Virus record (IMG/VR): IMGVR_UViG_3300015194_000003
Location: 1-46,287 of that record
Direction: 5' to 3' (one strand)
DNA: 46,287 nt
From: a virus
Positions 14,830 through 22,595 of this stretch are shown here, piece after piece (positions within the stretch are counted from its first letter, which is position 1; each line of letters begins with the position of its first letter). Both the position numbers and the translations under genes were made by a program. The notes beneath the pieces were generated by a model. The model had not been told where the DNA came from. It worked only from the letters and a program-made list of their open reading frames with translations, and searched no databases.

Positions 14830-16577
14830 GCCCGCACCTGGTCGGTGACGGCCCGGCGACCTGCTCGACCTCGCTCGTCCTGACGCGCAGCCCGGAGGTG
14901 ATCTTCGATGTCAACGGCTACTACCGAGACCTCGGGGTGGACCCCCGGGCTGCACGCGGGGCGGTGTCCCGTGCCTACCAGGCCAGGGGCCTTGATGACC
15001 CGCATCTGACCTTCGTCGTCAAGCAACTGCTCAACCCGGTGACCCGCCGCGCCTATGACCTGACCCCGCTGGGGTCGATATTTCTCGACGCGGAGATCCG
15101 GGCTAGGATCCGGCGATTCCGGGCACATTCCCGGGCGGTCGCTGGAATCCCGGTGAAGACCGTGGAAGAAACTGCCGTAAATCGACCCTGCGACACACCG
15201 GATCACACGGTAATTGACACCGGCAGACCGGCGCGGCAGGATTCACCCAGCACCTCCGACTGGCCCTATTCCCACTACTTGTGGAAATCCGACCAAACGG
15301 ACGCAGAACGGCTTCGTCGCTGGCAGGAGGACCTCACGGTCGCCCTCGGTCGCGTCGGGGTCTCGATGCAAATCGCCGTCGGGTCCTCCGGCGGGCCCGG
15401 CCCTGAGGTCGAGGTCCGTCAGGTGGGGTCGAGGACGGTGATCTTCCTGCACGAGAACCACCGCAGTACCGACGTGCTCGTCCAGCGAGTGGTGTCATCC
15501 CTTCATCCCGAAACACAGAAACGAGAACAAAAAATGTCTGTTGCCACGTTCCGCAAGGGTGCCGAGGCCGCGCAAGAGGCCAGCAAGGGCGGCGGGCAGT
15601 TCGCCAAGACGCACTACTTCGGCCTCAACGGCGAGCCGAGTAGCCCCGACAACACGGCGATCCTGCGGTTCCTGACCGACAAGGACGCCTGGATCGTCGT
15701 GGACCAGCACATGAACATCCGGACCAAGCCCGCCCCGGCGGACTACTCCAAGGACTCCCGCTGGCCGGAGCGGATGGGCTCGGTGTGCCGCGCAGACATC
15801 GCCTTCAAGGGCGTCTACGACGACTGCTTCATCTGCACCCACCTGGTGGACGGCAAGGCCGTCAAGCGCCCCGGTGCGCGGTCCTGGGCGTTGGCCTGCC
15901 TGCGCGAGGAGGTCATCGAGGACGGCCAGGTGGTCGGCATCCGGGACAAGGTCCGTGAGGTCATCAAGACGGACAAGACTGGCAAGTCGACCGGCGAGAC
16001 GATCCAGGAGAAGGCGATCGTCGTCGTCAACATGGGGTTCAAGAACTTCTTCGGGATCCTCCAGGGCTTCGCCGGGCACTACGGCACTGTGTTGGACCGC
16101 GACTACCTGGTGCGCCGCTCCGGCACCGATGAGACGACCACCTACAGCCTCATCCCGCTGGACCCGATCGTCGTGGACGACCAGGGCACCAAGTTCGACC
16201 TGCGGCTGCCGCAGTTCGCCGACCGGTACCAGCCGAACGAGACCCTTGATCAGATCGTCACCGACAAGTCCTCGGACGACTTCTACGCCCGGTTCTTCGA
16301 CACCCGGGTGGAGGCCCCGGCGAGGGCACAGTCCGGCAGCCGGGACGGGTCTGCCACCCCCACCCCGGAGCGGTCCAGCAACGACGCCGACACCGATCGC
16401 CTGGCGGCACTGGCGCTGCGGGTCAAGGACTACGGCAAGACGGGCGCTACCTCTGCCCCCAAGGTGCCGACCCCGATCGCCGCCGGTGATGCGGCCGACC
16501 GGACCTCCGACACCGCCGAGCCCGCCCCGGTCCCCCCGAAGGCCAAGGCCGCCGCCGGGATGCGCAACTTCGAGTAG
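14826..16577 (+). CDS. J-domain-like protein fused in frame to an ssDNA-binding-like protein
   Basis: 583 residues from GTG 14826 (GTGA overlap). Residues about 28-80 resemble a degenerate J-domain (NGYYRDLGV, AYQARG, LNPVTRRAYD) but lack the HPD triad needed to stimulate DnaK. A linker encoded by less G+C-rich DNA follows, then a beta-rich segment. From residue 237 the sequence is a different protein with its own ATG and ribosome site (see the entry at 15534). No stop separates the halves, so translation can yield both a fusion and a separate C-terminal product. If a stop were missed by a sequencing error, these would be two genes. Confidence 0.65.
   Translation: MSPHLVGDGPATCSTSLVLTRSPEVIFDVNGYYRDLGVDPRAARGAVSRAYQARGLDDPHLTFVVKQLLNPVTRRAYDLTPLGSIFLDAEIRARIRRFRAHSRAVAGIPVKTVEETAVNRPCDTPDHTVIDTGRPARQDSPSTSDWPYSHYLWKSDQTDAERLRRWQEDLTVALGRVGVSMQIAVGSSGGPGPEVEVRQVGSRTVIFLHENHRSTDVLVQRVVSSLHPETQKREQKMSVATFRKGAEAAQEASKGGGQFAKTHYFGLNGEPSSPDNTAILRFLTDKDAWIVVDQHMNIRTKPAPADYSKDSRWPERMGSVCRADIAFKGVYDDCFICTHLVDGKAVKRPGARSWALACLREEVIEDGQVVGIRDKVREVIKTDKTGKSTGETIQEKAIVVVNMGFKNFFGILQGFAGHYGTVLDRDYLVRRSGTDETTTYSLIPLDPIVVDDQGTKFDLRLPQFADRYQPNETLDQIVTDKSSDDFYARFFDTRVEAPARAQSGSRDGSATPTPERSSNDADTDRLAALALRVKDYGKTGATSAPKVPTPIAAGDAADRTSDTAEPAPVPPKAKAAAGMRNFE
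15534..16577 (+). CDS. ssDNA-binding-like protein from an internal start
   Basis: 347 residues from ATG 15534, preceded by CGAGAACAAAAA, which matches the initiation context of four other strong starts here (4487, 11129, 29833, 33994). The body has IRFL early, an invariant-looking CRADIAFKGVYDDCFIC segment with two cysteines, RSWALA and NMGFKNFF. This recalls T4 gp32-like phage SSBs, where RFL and a Cys/His site lie in the OB fold. The Pro/Ala-rich tail ends in MRNFE, possibly a protein-docking tip. Its place between primase and polymerase fits an SSB. The family call is tentative. Confidence 0.6.
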   Translation: MSVATFRKGAEAAQEASKGGGQFAKTHYFGLNGEPSSPDNTAILRFLTDKDAWIVVDQHMNIRTKPAPADYSKDSRWPERMGSVCRADIAFKGVYDDCFICTHLVDGKAVKRPGARSWALACLREEVIEDGQVVGIRDKVREVIKTDKTGKSTGETIQEKAIVVVNMGFKNFFGILQGFAGHYGTVLDRDYLVRRSGTDETTTYSLIPLDPIVVDDQGTKFDLRLPQFADRYQPNETLDQIVTDKSSDDFYARFFDTRVEAPARAQSGSRDGSATPTPERSSNDADTDRLAALALRVKDYGKTGATSAPKVPTPIAAGDAADRTSDTAEPAPVPPKAKAAAGMRNFE

Positions 16578-16665
16578 GTTCCCATCCGGTCCCGCCCCCA
16601 CGTCGTGCCTGACTGTGGGGGCGGGTTCGCGCGACCGCCATCGCTGCTCTCTCCTAAGGGACCTC

Positions 16666-19600
16666 ATGCAACTGATCGAGACCTACCCCCAGTCCGGCGA
16701 CGACCCCCAGGTCGCCGAGGTCGACGGGCGCACCTTCGCGCTGCCCTGCCTGGTCGAGGACGACCACGGGGTGCGGCTGCTGCTGACCTTCATCGCCGAC
16801 GACGCCGTCGTCCTACGGGTGCCGGTGCACGTCTGGGCCGCTGCGCACGCGGCCGGGGCCGCTGCCCTGGTGGACTCGCGTACGAACCGCTGGATGCTCG
16901 CCGAGACGTTCATCGCAGGACGCGCCGAGCATCCGGCCAGTGCGTCCTACCTCGCCCCGGACGACTGGAGTGCCCCGCAGGACACCCTGCCCACCTCCTA
17001 CGTCCAGATGCGCTCCCGGGCCGCCCAGCGGGCCGCCACGCAAGCCACGGAGGCCGTTGCGGACCCAGCCGGGTTCGTGCACCTGCACCTGCACTCCGAG
17101 GCATCGCCGATGGACGGCTTGAGCACGGTCACCGAGATCGTGGCCCAGGCGGTCCGCCATGGCCAGCATGCCGTCGCGGTCACCGACCACGGCGTGTGCG
17201 CCTCCCACCCGCACCTTCAGATCGCCGCCGCCAAGGCGGGCATCAAGCCGATCTTCGGGATCGAGAGCAACTTTGTCGAGGACCGGTTCCTGCGGGGGGA
17301 CCCGGAGTTCGCCAAGATGCCCGAGGACCCGCGCAACTCCCGCAAGATCCTCGGGGACTACCGGCACCTGGTGCTGTGGGCGATGGACGACGCGGGGCTG
17401 CGCAACCTGTGGGCGATGAGCACCGAGGCGAACCTCGACGGCTTCTACGGCCGCCCCCGGATGGACTGGGACACCCTGGTCAAGCACAACGCCGGGGTGA
17501 TGGCCTCCACCGCCTGCCTGCGCGGGCCGCTGGCACAGGCGCTGCTGGCCGGGGACGAGATCGGGGCTAGGTCCACCCTGGCCCGGTTGATGGAGATCTT
17601 CGGCGACCGGCTGTACGTGGAGATCCACACCAACCAACTGCCTGACCAGATCCGGTTGAACCATCTGCTGGTGGCCCTGGCCGCCGAGTACGACCTGCCG
17701 CTCATCGCGGCGGTGGACTCCCACTACCCGTGCAAGGAGGACGCCGAGACCCACCGGGTGTGGCTGGCGGCCCAGACGAACACCGACCTGACCGACGACA
17801 CCGGGCTGTTCACCGGCGCGCAGGACTACTCGATCATGAGCGAGACCGAGGTGCGGGAGGCACTGGCCTACCTGGGTCCGGAGGTGGTGGATCTGGCCAT
17901 CGCCAACACCGCCGTGGTTGCGGCCCGGTGCACCGCCGTGGTGGCGGGCAAGACCTCCACCCCGGTGTACTCCAAGGTCGGCGGCGAGCAGCGCGACGTC
18001 GAGCGGCGGGTCGACCTGTGCCTGAGCAACTGGGACGCCAAGGTCGTCGGCAAGGCCCGGCCCGAGGCGGAGTACGCGGCCCGGTTCGAGCGTGAGATGA
18101 AACTGCTAGTAGAAAAAAAGTTCTGCGGATACTTCTTGATTGTGTCCGATTACTGCACCGCTGCTAAGGCCGGGCGGATCGGTGGAAAGCCCATCATCAC
18201 TGGGCCCGGTCGGGGTAGCGGAGGAGGGAGTTTGGTCGGCTTCCTGAGTTCCATCACCGATATCGACCCGGTGGACGCGGATCTGTTGTTCGAGCGGTTC
18301 ATGACCGACGGCCGGGTGGGCCTGCCTGACTTCGACGTCGACTTCCCGGCGTCCGGGCGGGAGCCATTGATGGGGTACCTGGCCGAGAAGTACGGCGAGG
18401 ACCACATCTTGAAGGTGGGCACCCACATCCGGCTCCAGAACAAGGGAGTGGTCCGGGACCTGGCCCGGGTGCTGAAGAACACCATCGACATCCACTACCC
18501 AGACATCGACGCGGTCTGCAAGATCATCGAGGCGGCCGAGGCGGACTCCGCCGGGCTGGGCATGGCCTGGGAGGACCTGTGGGCCCAGCACGGGGACCTC
18601 CTGGGTCCCTACCGGGTGAAGTACCCGGTGCTGTTCCACCACGCCGACAAGATGGTGGGGCGGCTGAAGGCGTACGGACAGCACCCGTCCGGGGTCATCA
18701 TCTCCACCGACACCGCGCTGGTGGGCTCGTTGCCGATGCGGATGGCAGGGACCAGCAAGGCGGACCGCAAGGCGGTGGCCGAGTTCGACCTGGACGCACT
18801 GGAGGCCTTGGGCTATGTGAAGTTCGACCTGCTGACGCTGCGCAACCTGGACTCGATCCAGGTGGCGGTGGACCTGATCCACGACACCCACAGCACCGAC
18901 ATCGACGTCTACGACTGGACGCAGGAGTATCTGGACCCGCAGGTGTGGGGGGAGATATCCGACGGGCACACCCTGGGCATCTTCCAGATCGAGACCAGCA
19001 CCGGAACCCGGATGGCCAAGCGCTTTCGCCCGCAGAGTCTGCAAGACCTGGCCGACGTGATGACGCTGGTCCGCCCGGGCCCGATGAGGTCCGGGCTGAC
19101 CGAGACCTACCTGCGCCGCAAGGAGGGCCTGGAGGAGATCACCTACGCCGACCCGAGGATGGAACCCATCCTCGCTAAATCGCTGGGTTGTATGTTGTAT
19201 CAAGAGGATATTATGGCGGTTTGTATGGTTTTGGCGGGGTATGACTCCAATGAGGCCGACACGGTCCGCAAGATCCTCGGTAAAAAGCAGGTCGAGAAGG
19301 TGGCTGCTGCGGGCCTAAAGTTCGTCGCAGCGGCAGTCAAGAACGGCATGCAAAGAGAGGTGTCTGAACACCTTTGGGAGCAAATGTCCGAGTTTGCCAA
19401 GTATTGCGTATCTGGTGATACTTTGGTGCATTTGGCGGCATCCGGTAGGTACAGCGATGGGACCGTCACGGTGAGCGAACTGCACCGGCGGATCAATGCA
19501 CCGCTGCTACCCGCCACTCGGAGGGGGGCAAGGCCCTACGCCGGGCCCTGTGTGGTCTGCGGGGCCACTGCCGGACAAGGATTCACTCGGGGCGCATGCG

Positions 19601-21321
19601 GTCGGTGCTACGTCTGGCGGCAGAAGTTCCGGGCACCAGACCGAGGGACATACGGACTGACGGTGGAGGCCGACGGACGGATCAGGCCGTGCCGGATCCT
19701 CGACGTGATCGCCCAGGGCGACGCCCAGACGTTCACCGTCACCCTCGCCGACGGCAAGCACCTCACCGCCACGGCCGACCACAAGCACTTGACCCCTGAC
19801 GGCCTGCGTCGGGTGGACGAGTTGGCCGTGGGAGACCTGCTGATCACCGACGCTGGTTACGAGATCCGCACCTATGAGCCCACCGATGCTCGCACGACGG
19901 TCGGTGAACGACGGGGGGTCGGAACCGTCAACGGTGCGTTCGGTTCGGACAACTACGGCTACATCGACGGTGGGTTCGCGGCCTTAGAGGCTTGGACCGC
20001 CCAGGCTCCAGATCACTGCGAGGACTGCGGGGTCAGTGCCTCAACCCACCTGATGGAGCGAGCCCACCTGGACGGCAACCACGCCAACAGCCACGACTGG
20101 TCCAACCTGCGGATGCTCTGCCTGTCTTGCCACCGCAAGCACGACTATGCCTACAACGGTCGGCAGCGACGGTGGGGCAAGGGACACCCCATCTCAGCCG
20201 TGCAGATCGTCTCCATCGAGGCTCGTGCGGTCGAGCCGGTCTACTCGGTGGTGATGGACGACCCGCACCTGTGGATTGCCAACGGGATCGCCACCTCCAA
20301 TTCCTTCGGCAAAGCCCACGCATACGGCTATGCCGTGTTGGGTCATTGGACTGGATGGTTGAAGATACATTACCCGGCGCAGTTCCTGACCGCTTGGCTC
20401 TCGACAGTGGACAAAGCCCGGATCCCGGAGTTCGTCACCGAGGCCCGCCGGATGGGCTACGCGGTGCGCCCGCCCGACGTGAACCTCTCCGGGGTGGGGT
20501 TCGCCACCGACGGGGTCCACGTCCGGTACGGGCTGAACTCGGTCAAGGGCATCGGGGATTCCGGGGTCAAGGCCGTCATGGCCGGTCAGCCGTACACCTC
20601 GTTCGCGGACTTTATGGACCGCAAGGGCTCCGGGGCCAACGCCGGGGTGATCAAGACCCTGGCCGCCGTCGGCGCGTTCGACTCCCTGGAGCCGGACCGC
20701 AAGGCGCTGGAGCGCCGGATCGACTTCGCCACCTCCGGGGAGGCCGACCGTTGCCTGCACCAGAACGACTCCGCGCTCGGACCGGGTGGTCTGCCGTGCA
20801 CCTTCGACTGGGCCACCGAGGTGGACCCGCCGATGGTCTCCAAAGGCCGGGGCAAGGACAAGGTGGTCACGGCCAAACCGCCACCCAAGCGCTGCACCCG
20901 GTCCTGCCGGAACTTCACCGCTCCGCTGCTGTCCGCCAGCACCGACGTGGCCTACACCGCCAAGGAGATCCGGGACCGGGAGATGGACCTGCTGGGGATC
21001 CACCTGTCCTCCACCCCGTTCGACGTCATCCCGGCGGAGATCCTGGCGAACGAGTGCGCCGACGCTGAGCAGATCGACCAGGGGCCGTCCGGGGCCTACC
21101 TGGCAGCGGTCACGATCAGCCGGGTGAAGGCGCACACCACCAAGACCGGCAAGCCGATGGGGTTCTTGACCATGCTGGCCCAGACCGGGGAGATCGACGT
21201 CACCGTCTTCACCGAGGAGTGGCACCGGCTGGCTGATCTGCTCAAGCCCGGGGTGCTGGGGTTCGCCTACCTGAACAAGAACGACCGGGGGATCACCCTC
21301 ACCGACCTGCTGCCCATCTGA
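16666..21321 (+). CDS. dnaE: DnaE-like DNA polymerase III alpha subunit, split by an HNH intein
   Basis: 1551 residues from ATG 16666 (AAGGGA upstream), about 1252 after splicing. The PHP domain begins at HLHLHSEASPMDG near residue 144, with TDHG. The polymerase core has GRGSGGGSLV near 516, PDFDVDF near 560 carrying two catalytic Asp, and FDLLTLRNL near 720. The intein interrupts the conserved FAKY/SFGKAHA motif. After it come helix-hairpin-helix-like sequence and a C-terminal OB-like region (AAVTISRVKAHTTKTGKPMG). A Cys set (CLHQ, LPC, CTRSC, about 1363-1417) is an unusual zinc-knuckle-like insertion. It copies phage DNA with DnaB and primase; no epsilon or clamp gene is seen here. Confidence 0.92.
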   Translation: MQLIETYPQSGDDPQVAEVDGRTFALPCLVEDDHGVRLLLTFIADDAVVLRVPVHVWAAAHAAGAAALVDSRTNRWMLAETFIAGRAEHPASASYLAPDDWSAPQDTLPTSYVQMRSRAAQRAATQATEAVADPAGFVHLHLHSEASPMDGLSTVTEIVAQAVRHGQHAVAVTDHGVCASHPHLQIAAAKAGIKPIFGIESNFVEDRFLRGDPEFAKMPEDPRNSRKILGDYRHLVLWAMDDAGLRNLWAMSTEANLDGFYGRPRMDWDTLVKHNAGVMASTACLRGPLAQALLAGDEIGARSTLARLMEIFGDRLYVEIHTNQLPDQIRLNHLLVALAAEYDLPLIAAVDSHYPCKEDAETHRVWLAAQTNTDLTDDTGLFTGAQDYSIMSETEVREALAYLGPEVVDLAIANTAVVAARCTAVVAGKTSTPVYSKVGGEQRDVERRVDLCLSNWDAKVVGKARPEAEYAARFEREMKLLVEKKFCGYFLIVSDYCTAAKAGRIGGKPIITGPGRGSGGGSLVGFLSSITDIDPVDADLLFERFMTDGRVGLPDFDVDFPASGREPLMGYLAEKYGEDHILKVGTHIRLQNKGVVRDLARVLKNTIDIHYPDIDAVCKIIEAAEADSAGLGMAWEDLWAQHGDLLGPYRVKYPVLFHHADKMVGRLKAYGQHPSGVIISTDTALVGSLPMRMAGTSKADRKAVAEFDLDALEALGYVKFDLLTLRNLDSIQVAVDLIHDTHSTDIDVYDWTQEYLDPQVWGEISDGHTLGIFQIETSTGTRMAKRFRPQSLQDLADVMTLVRPGPMRSGLTETYLRRKEGLEEITYADPRMEPILAKSLGCMLYQEDIMAVCMVLAGYDSNEADTVRKILGKKQVEKVAAAGLKFVAAAVKNGMQREVSEHLWEQMSEFAKYCVSGDTLVHLAASGRYSDGTVTVSELHRRINAPLLPATRRGARPYAGPCVVCGATAGQGFTRGACGRCYVWRQKFRAPDRGTYGLTVEADGRIRPCRILDVIAQGDAQTFTVTLADGKHLTATADHKHLTPDGLRRVDELAVGDLLITDAGYEIRTYEPTDARTTVGERRGVGTVNGAFGSDNYGYIDGGFAALEAWTAQAPDHCEDCGVSASTHLMERAHLDGNHANSHDWSNLRMLCLSCHRKHDYAYNGRQRRWGKGHPISAVQIVSIEARAVEPVYSVVMDDPHLWIANGIATSNSFGKAHAYGYAVLGHWTGWLKIHYPAQFLTAWLSTVDKARIPEFVTEARRMGYAVRPPDVNLSGVGFATDGVHVRYGLNSVKGIGDSGVKAVMAGQPYTSFADFMDRKGSGANAGVIKTLAAVGAFDSLEPDRKALERRIDFATSGEADRCLHQNDSALGPGGLPCTFDWATEVDPPMVSKGRGKDKVVTAKPPPKRCTRSCRNFTAPLLSASTDVAYTAKEIRDREMDLLGIHLSSTPFDVIPAEILANECADAEQIDQGPSGAYLAAVTISRVKAHTTKTGKPMGFLTMLAQTGEIDVTVFTEEWHRLADLLKPGVLGFAYLNKNDRGITLTDLLPI
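19405..20301 (+). other. DnaE intein with HNH endonuclease (299 residues)
   Basis: It begins at Cys914 (CVSGDTLVHL), has block B as ATADHKHLT, and ends VYSVVMDDPHLWIANGIATSN before Ser1213. The penultimate residue is Ser where most inteins have His. An HNH-type endonuclease lies inside (CEDCG, then AHLDGNHAN, NLRMLCLSCHRKH). Removing it restores FAKY-SFGKAHAYGY, the DnaE motif normally written as FxxYxFNKSHA. Confidence 0.9.
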
Positions 21322-21344
21322 CCGCCACCCGATTGGACTCTGTA

Positions 21345-22595
21345 ATGCCCTCGGCAACGTCCGTCCCCACCCAGTCCGGCCCACCGGTGCTGCCTGCCCC
21401 TGCTGTGGCGGCCAAGGCCCCCAAGGCTGCCCCCAAGGCTGCCCCGAAGGTGGCCCCGAGGAAGAAGTCGCCCGCCAAGCCGACCGCCGCCGCCACCCGG
21501 GCGATCACCGACTTCGAGGCCCGGTTCGCCAAGACCTTCGGGGCGGGCACCCTGGAGGACGTCACCGTCCGTCCCTACGAGGTGATCTCCTCCGGCTCGC
21601 TGTCCTTGGACTACGCCCTCGGGGTGGGCGGTTTCGTGGAGGGCCGCCTGGTCGAAATATGGGGAAATGAGGCAATCGGGAAGTCGACGCTGGGCCTGTA
21701 CCACCTCGCCGCCGCCCAGCAGAAGCACCCGGCCAAGAAGGTGGCCATCATCGACGTGGAGCACAAGATCGACCTGGCCTGGGCCGAGGTGCACGGGGTC
21801 AACCTGAGGGGTCTGTACCTGTACCACCCGGCCAACGCCGAGGACGTGGCCGACGCGCTCAAAGAGTTCATCCGGTCCGGGATCGTCAGCGCCGTGCTGG
21901 TGGACTCCATCGGGGCGATGATCCCGGAGGCGGAGAAGGAGAAGGACGCCGACAAGGTGGTGATGGCCCTCCAGGCCAAGATCGTCACCCGGATGGTCAA
22001 GATCGCCGCCTCGGAGGCCCCCAAGACCGGGGTCTCGGTGGTGGTCATCAACCAGGTCCGCGCCAACCTGGCCTACGGCGGGACCACCACCACCAGTGGG
22101 GGGTTCGCGCTCAAGCACGCGACCACGATGCGGTTGAAGGCCAAGCGCACCGGCACGCTGCCGTTCAAGGCCAAGGTCGGTGGGGAGGACATCATCGTCG
22201 GGCACGAGGTGGCCATCTACGTCGAGCGCAACGGCGTCGCCCCGGCGTACAAAACAGCCATCGTGACATTATTTAATCAAGAGACGGAAAAGTACGGACC
22301 GGTGGGGATCGACAAGGCCGACGAGACGGTCACGATGGGTCTCAAGACCCACGCCATCGCCCAGCGCGGGGCCTGGTACGACACCCCGGACGGGAAGTCC
22401 TACCAGGGCCGCCCGGCCCTCGTGGACGCCGTGCGCGGGGACCTGACCCTCCAGGACCAGATCTCGGACCTGGTGCTCGCCACGGTGGCCTCCACCATCA
22501 CCGAGGAGGTGGACCCCGAGGAGATCGACCCAGACCCGGAGGCCGTCATCTCCCCGAAGTTCCGCACCACCGCATCCGTGGAGGCGGCGTCGTGA
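21345..22595 (+). CDS. recA: RecA-family recombinase with basic N-terminal extension
   Basis: 416 residues from ATG 21345; an in-frame TTG at 21333 is the alternative. Walker A is GNEAIGKST (107-115), Walker B is AVLVDSIGAM near 183, and loop/sensor sequence VVVINQVRAN lies near 230. The core is RecA-like ATP-dependent strand exchange. The first ~50 residues are a low-complexity Ala/Pro/Lys tail (KAPKAAPKAAPKVAPRKK), like histone H1 or actinobacterial nucleoid proteins, probably adding nonspecific DNA binding. The end overlaps the next GTG by GTGA. No intein is present at the Walker A site, where mycobacterial RecA inteins sit, but that stretch is A+T-rich. Confidence 0.88.
   Translation: MPSATSVPTQSGPPVLPAPAVAAKAPKAAPKAAPKVAPRKKSPAKPTAAATRAITDFEARFAKTFGAGTLEDVTVRPYEVISSGSLSLDYALGVGGFVEGRLVEIWGNEAIGKSTLGLYHLAAAQQKHPAKKVAIIDVEHKIDLAWAEVHGVNLRGLYLYHPANAEDVADALKEFIRSGIVSAVLVDSIGAMIPEAEKEKDADKVVMALQAKIVTRMVKIAASEAPKTGVSVVVINQVRANLAYGGTTTTSGGFALKHATTMRLKAKRTGTLPFKAKVGGEDIIVGHEVAIYVERNGVAPAYKTAIVTLFNQETEKYGPVGIDKADETVTMGLKTHAIAQRGAWYDTPDGKSYQGRPALVDAVRGDLTLQDQISDLVLATVASTITEEVDPEEIDPDPEAVISPKFRTTASVEAAS

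Noticed and set aside
21651-21690. intein at the RecA Walker A site
   Set aside because: The codons are A+T-rich as at other homing sites, but the motif is continuous with no Cys/Asn splice blocks.
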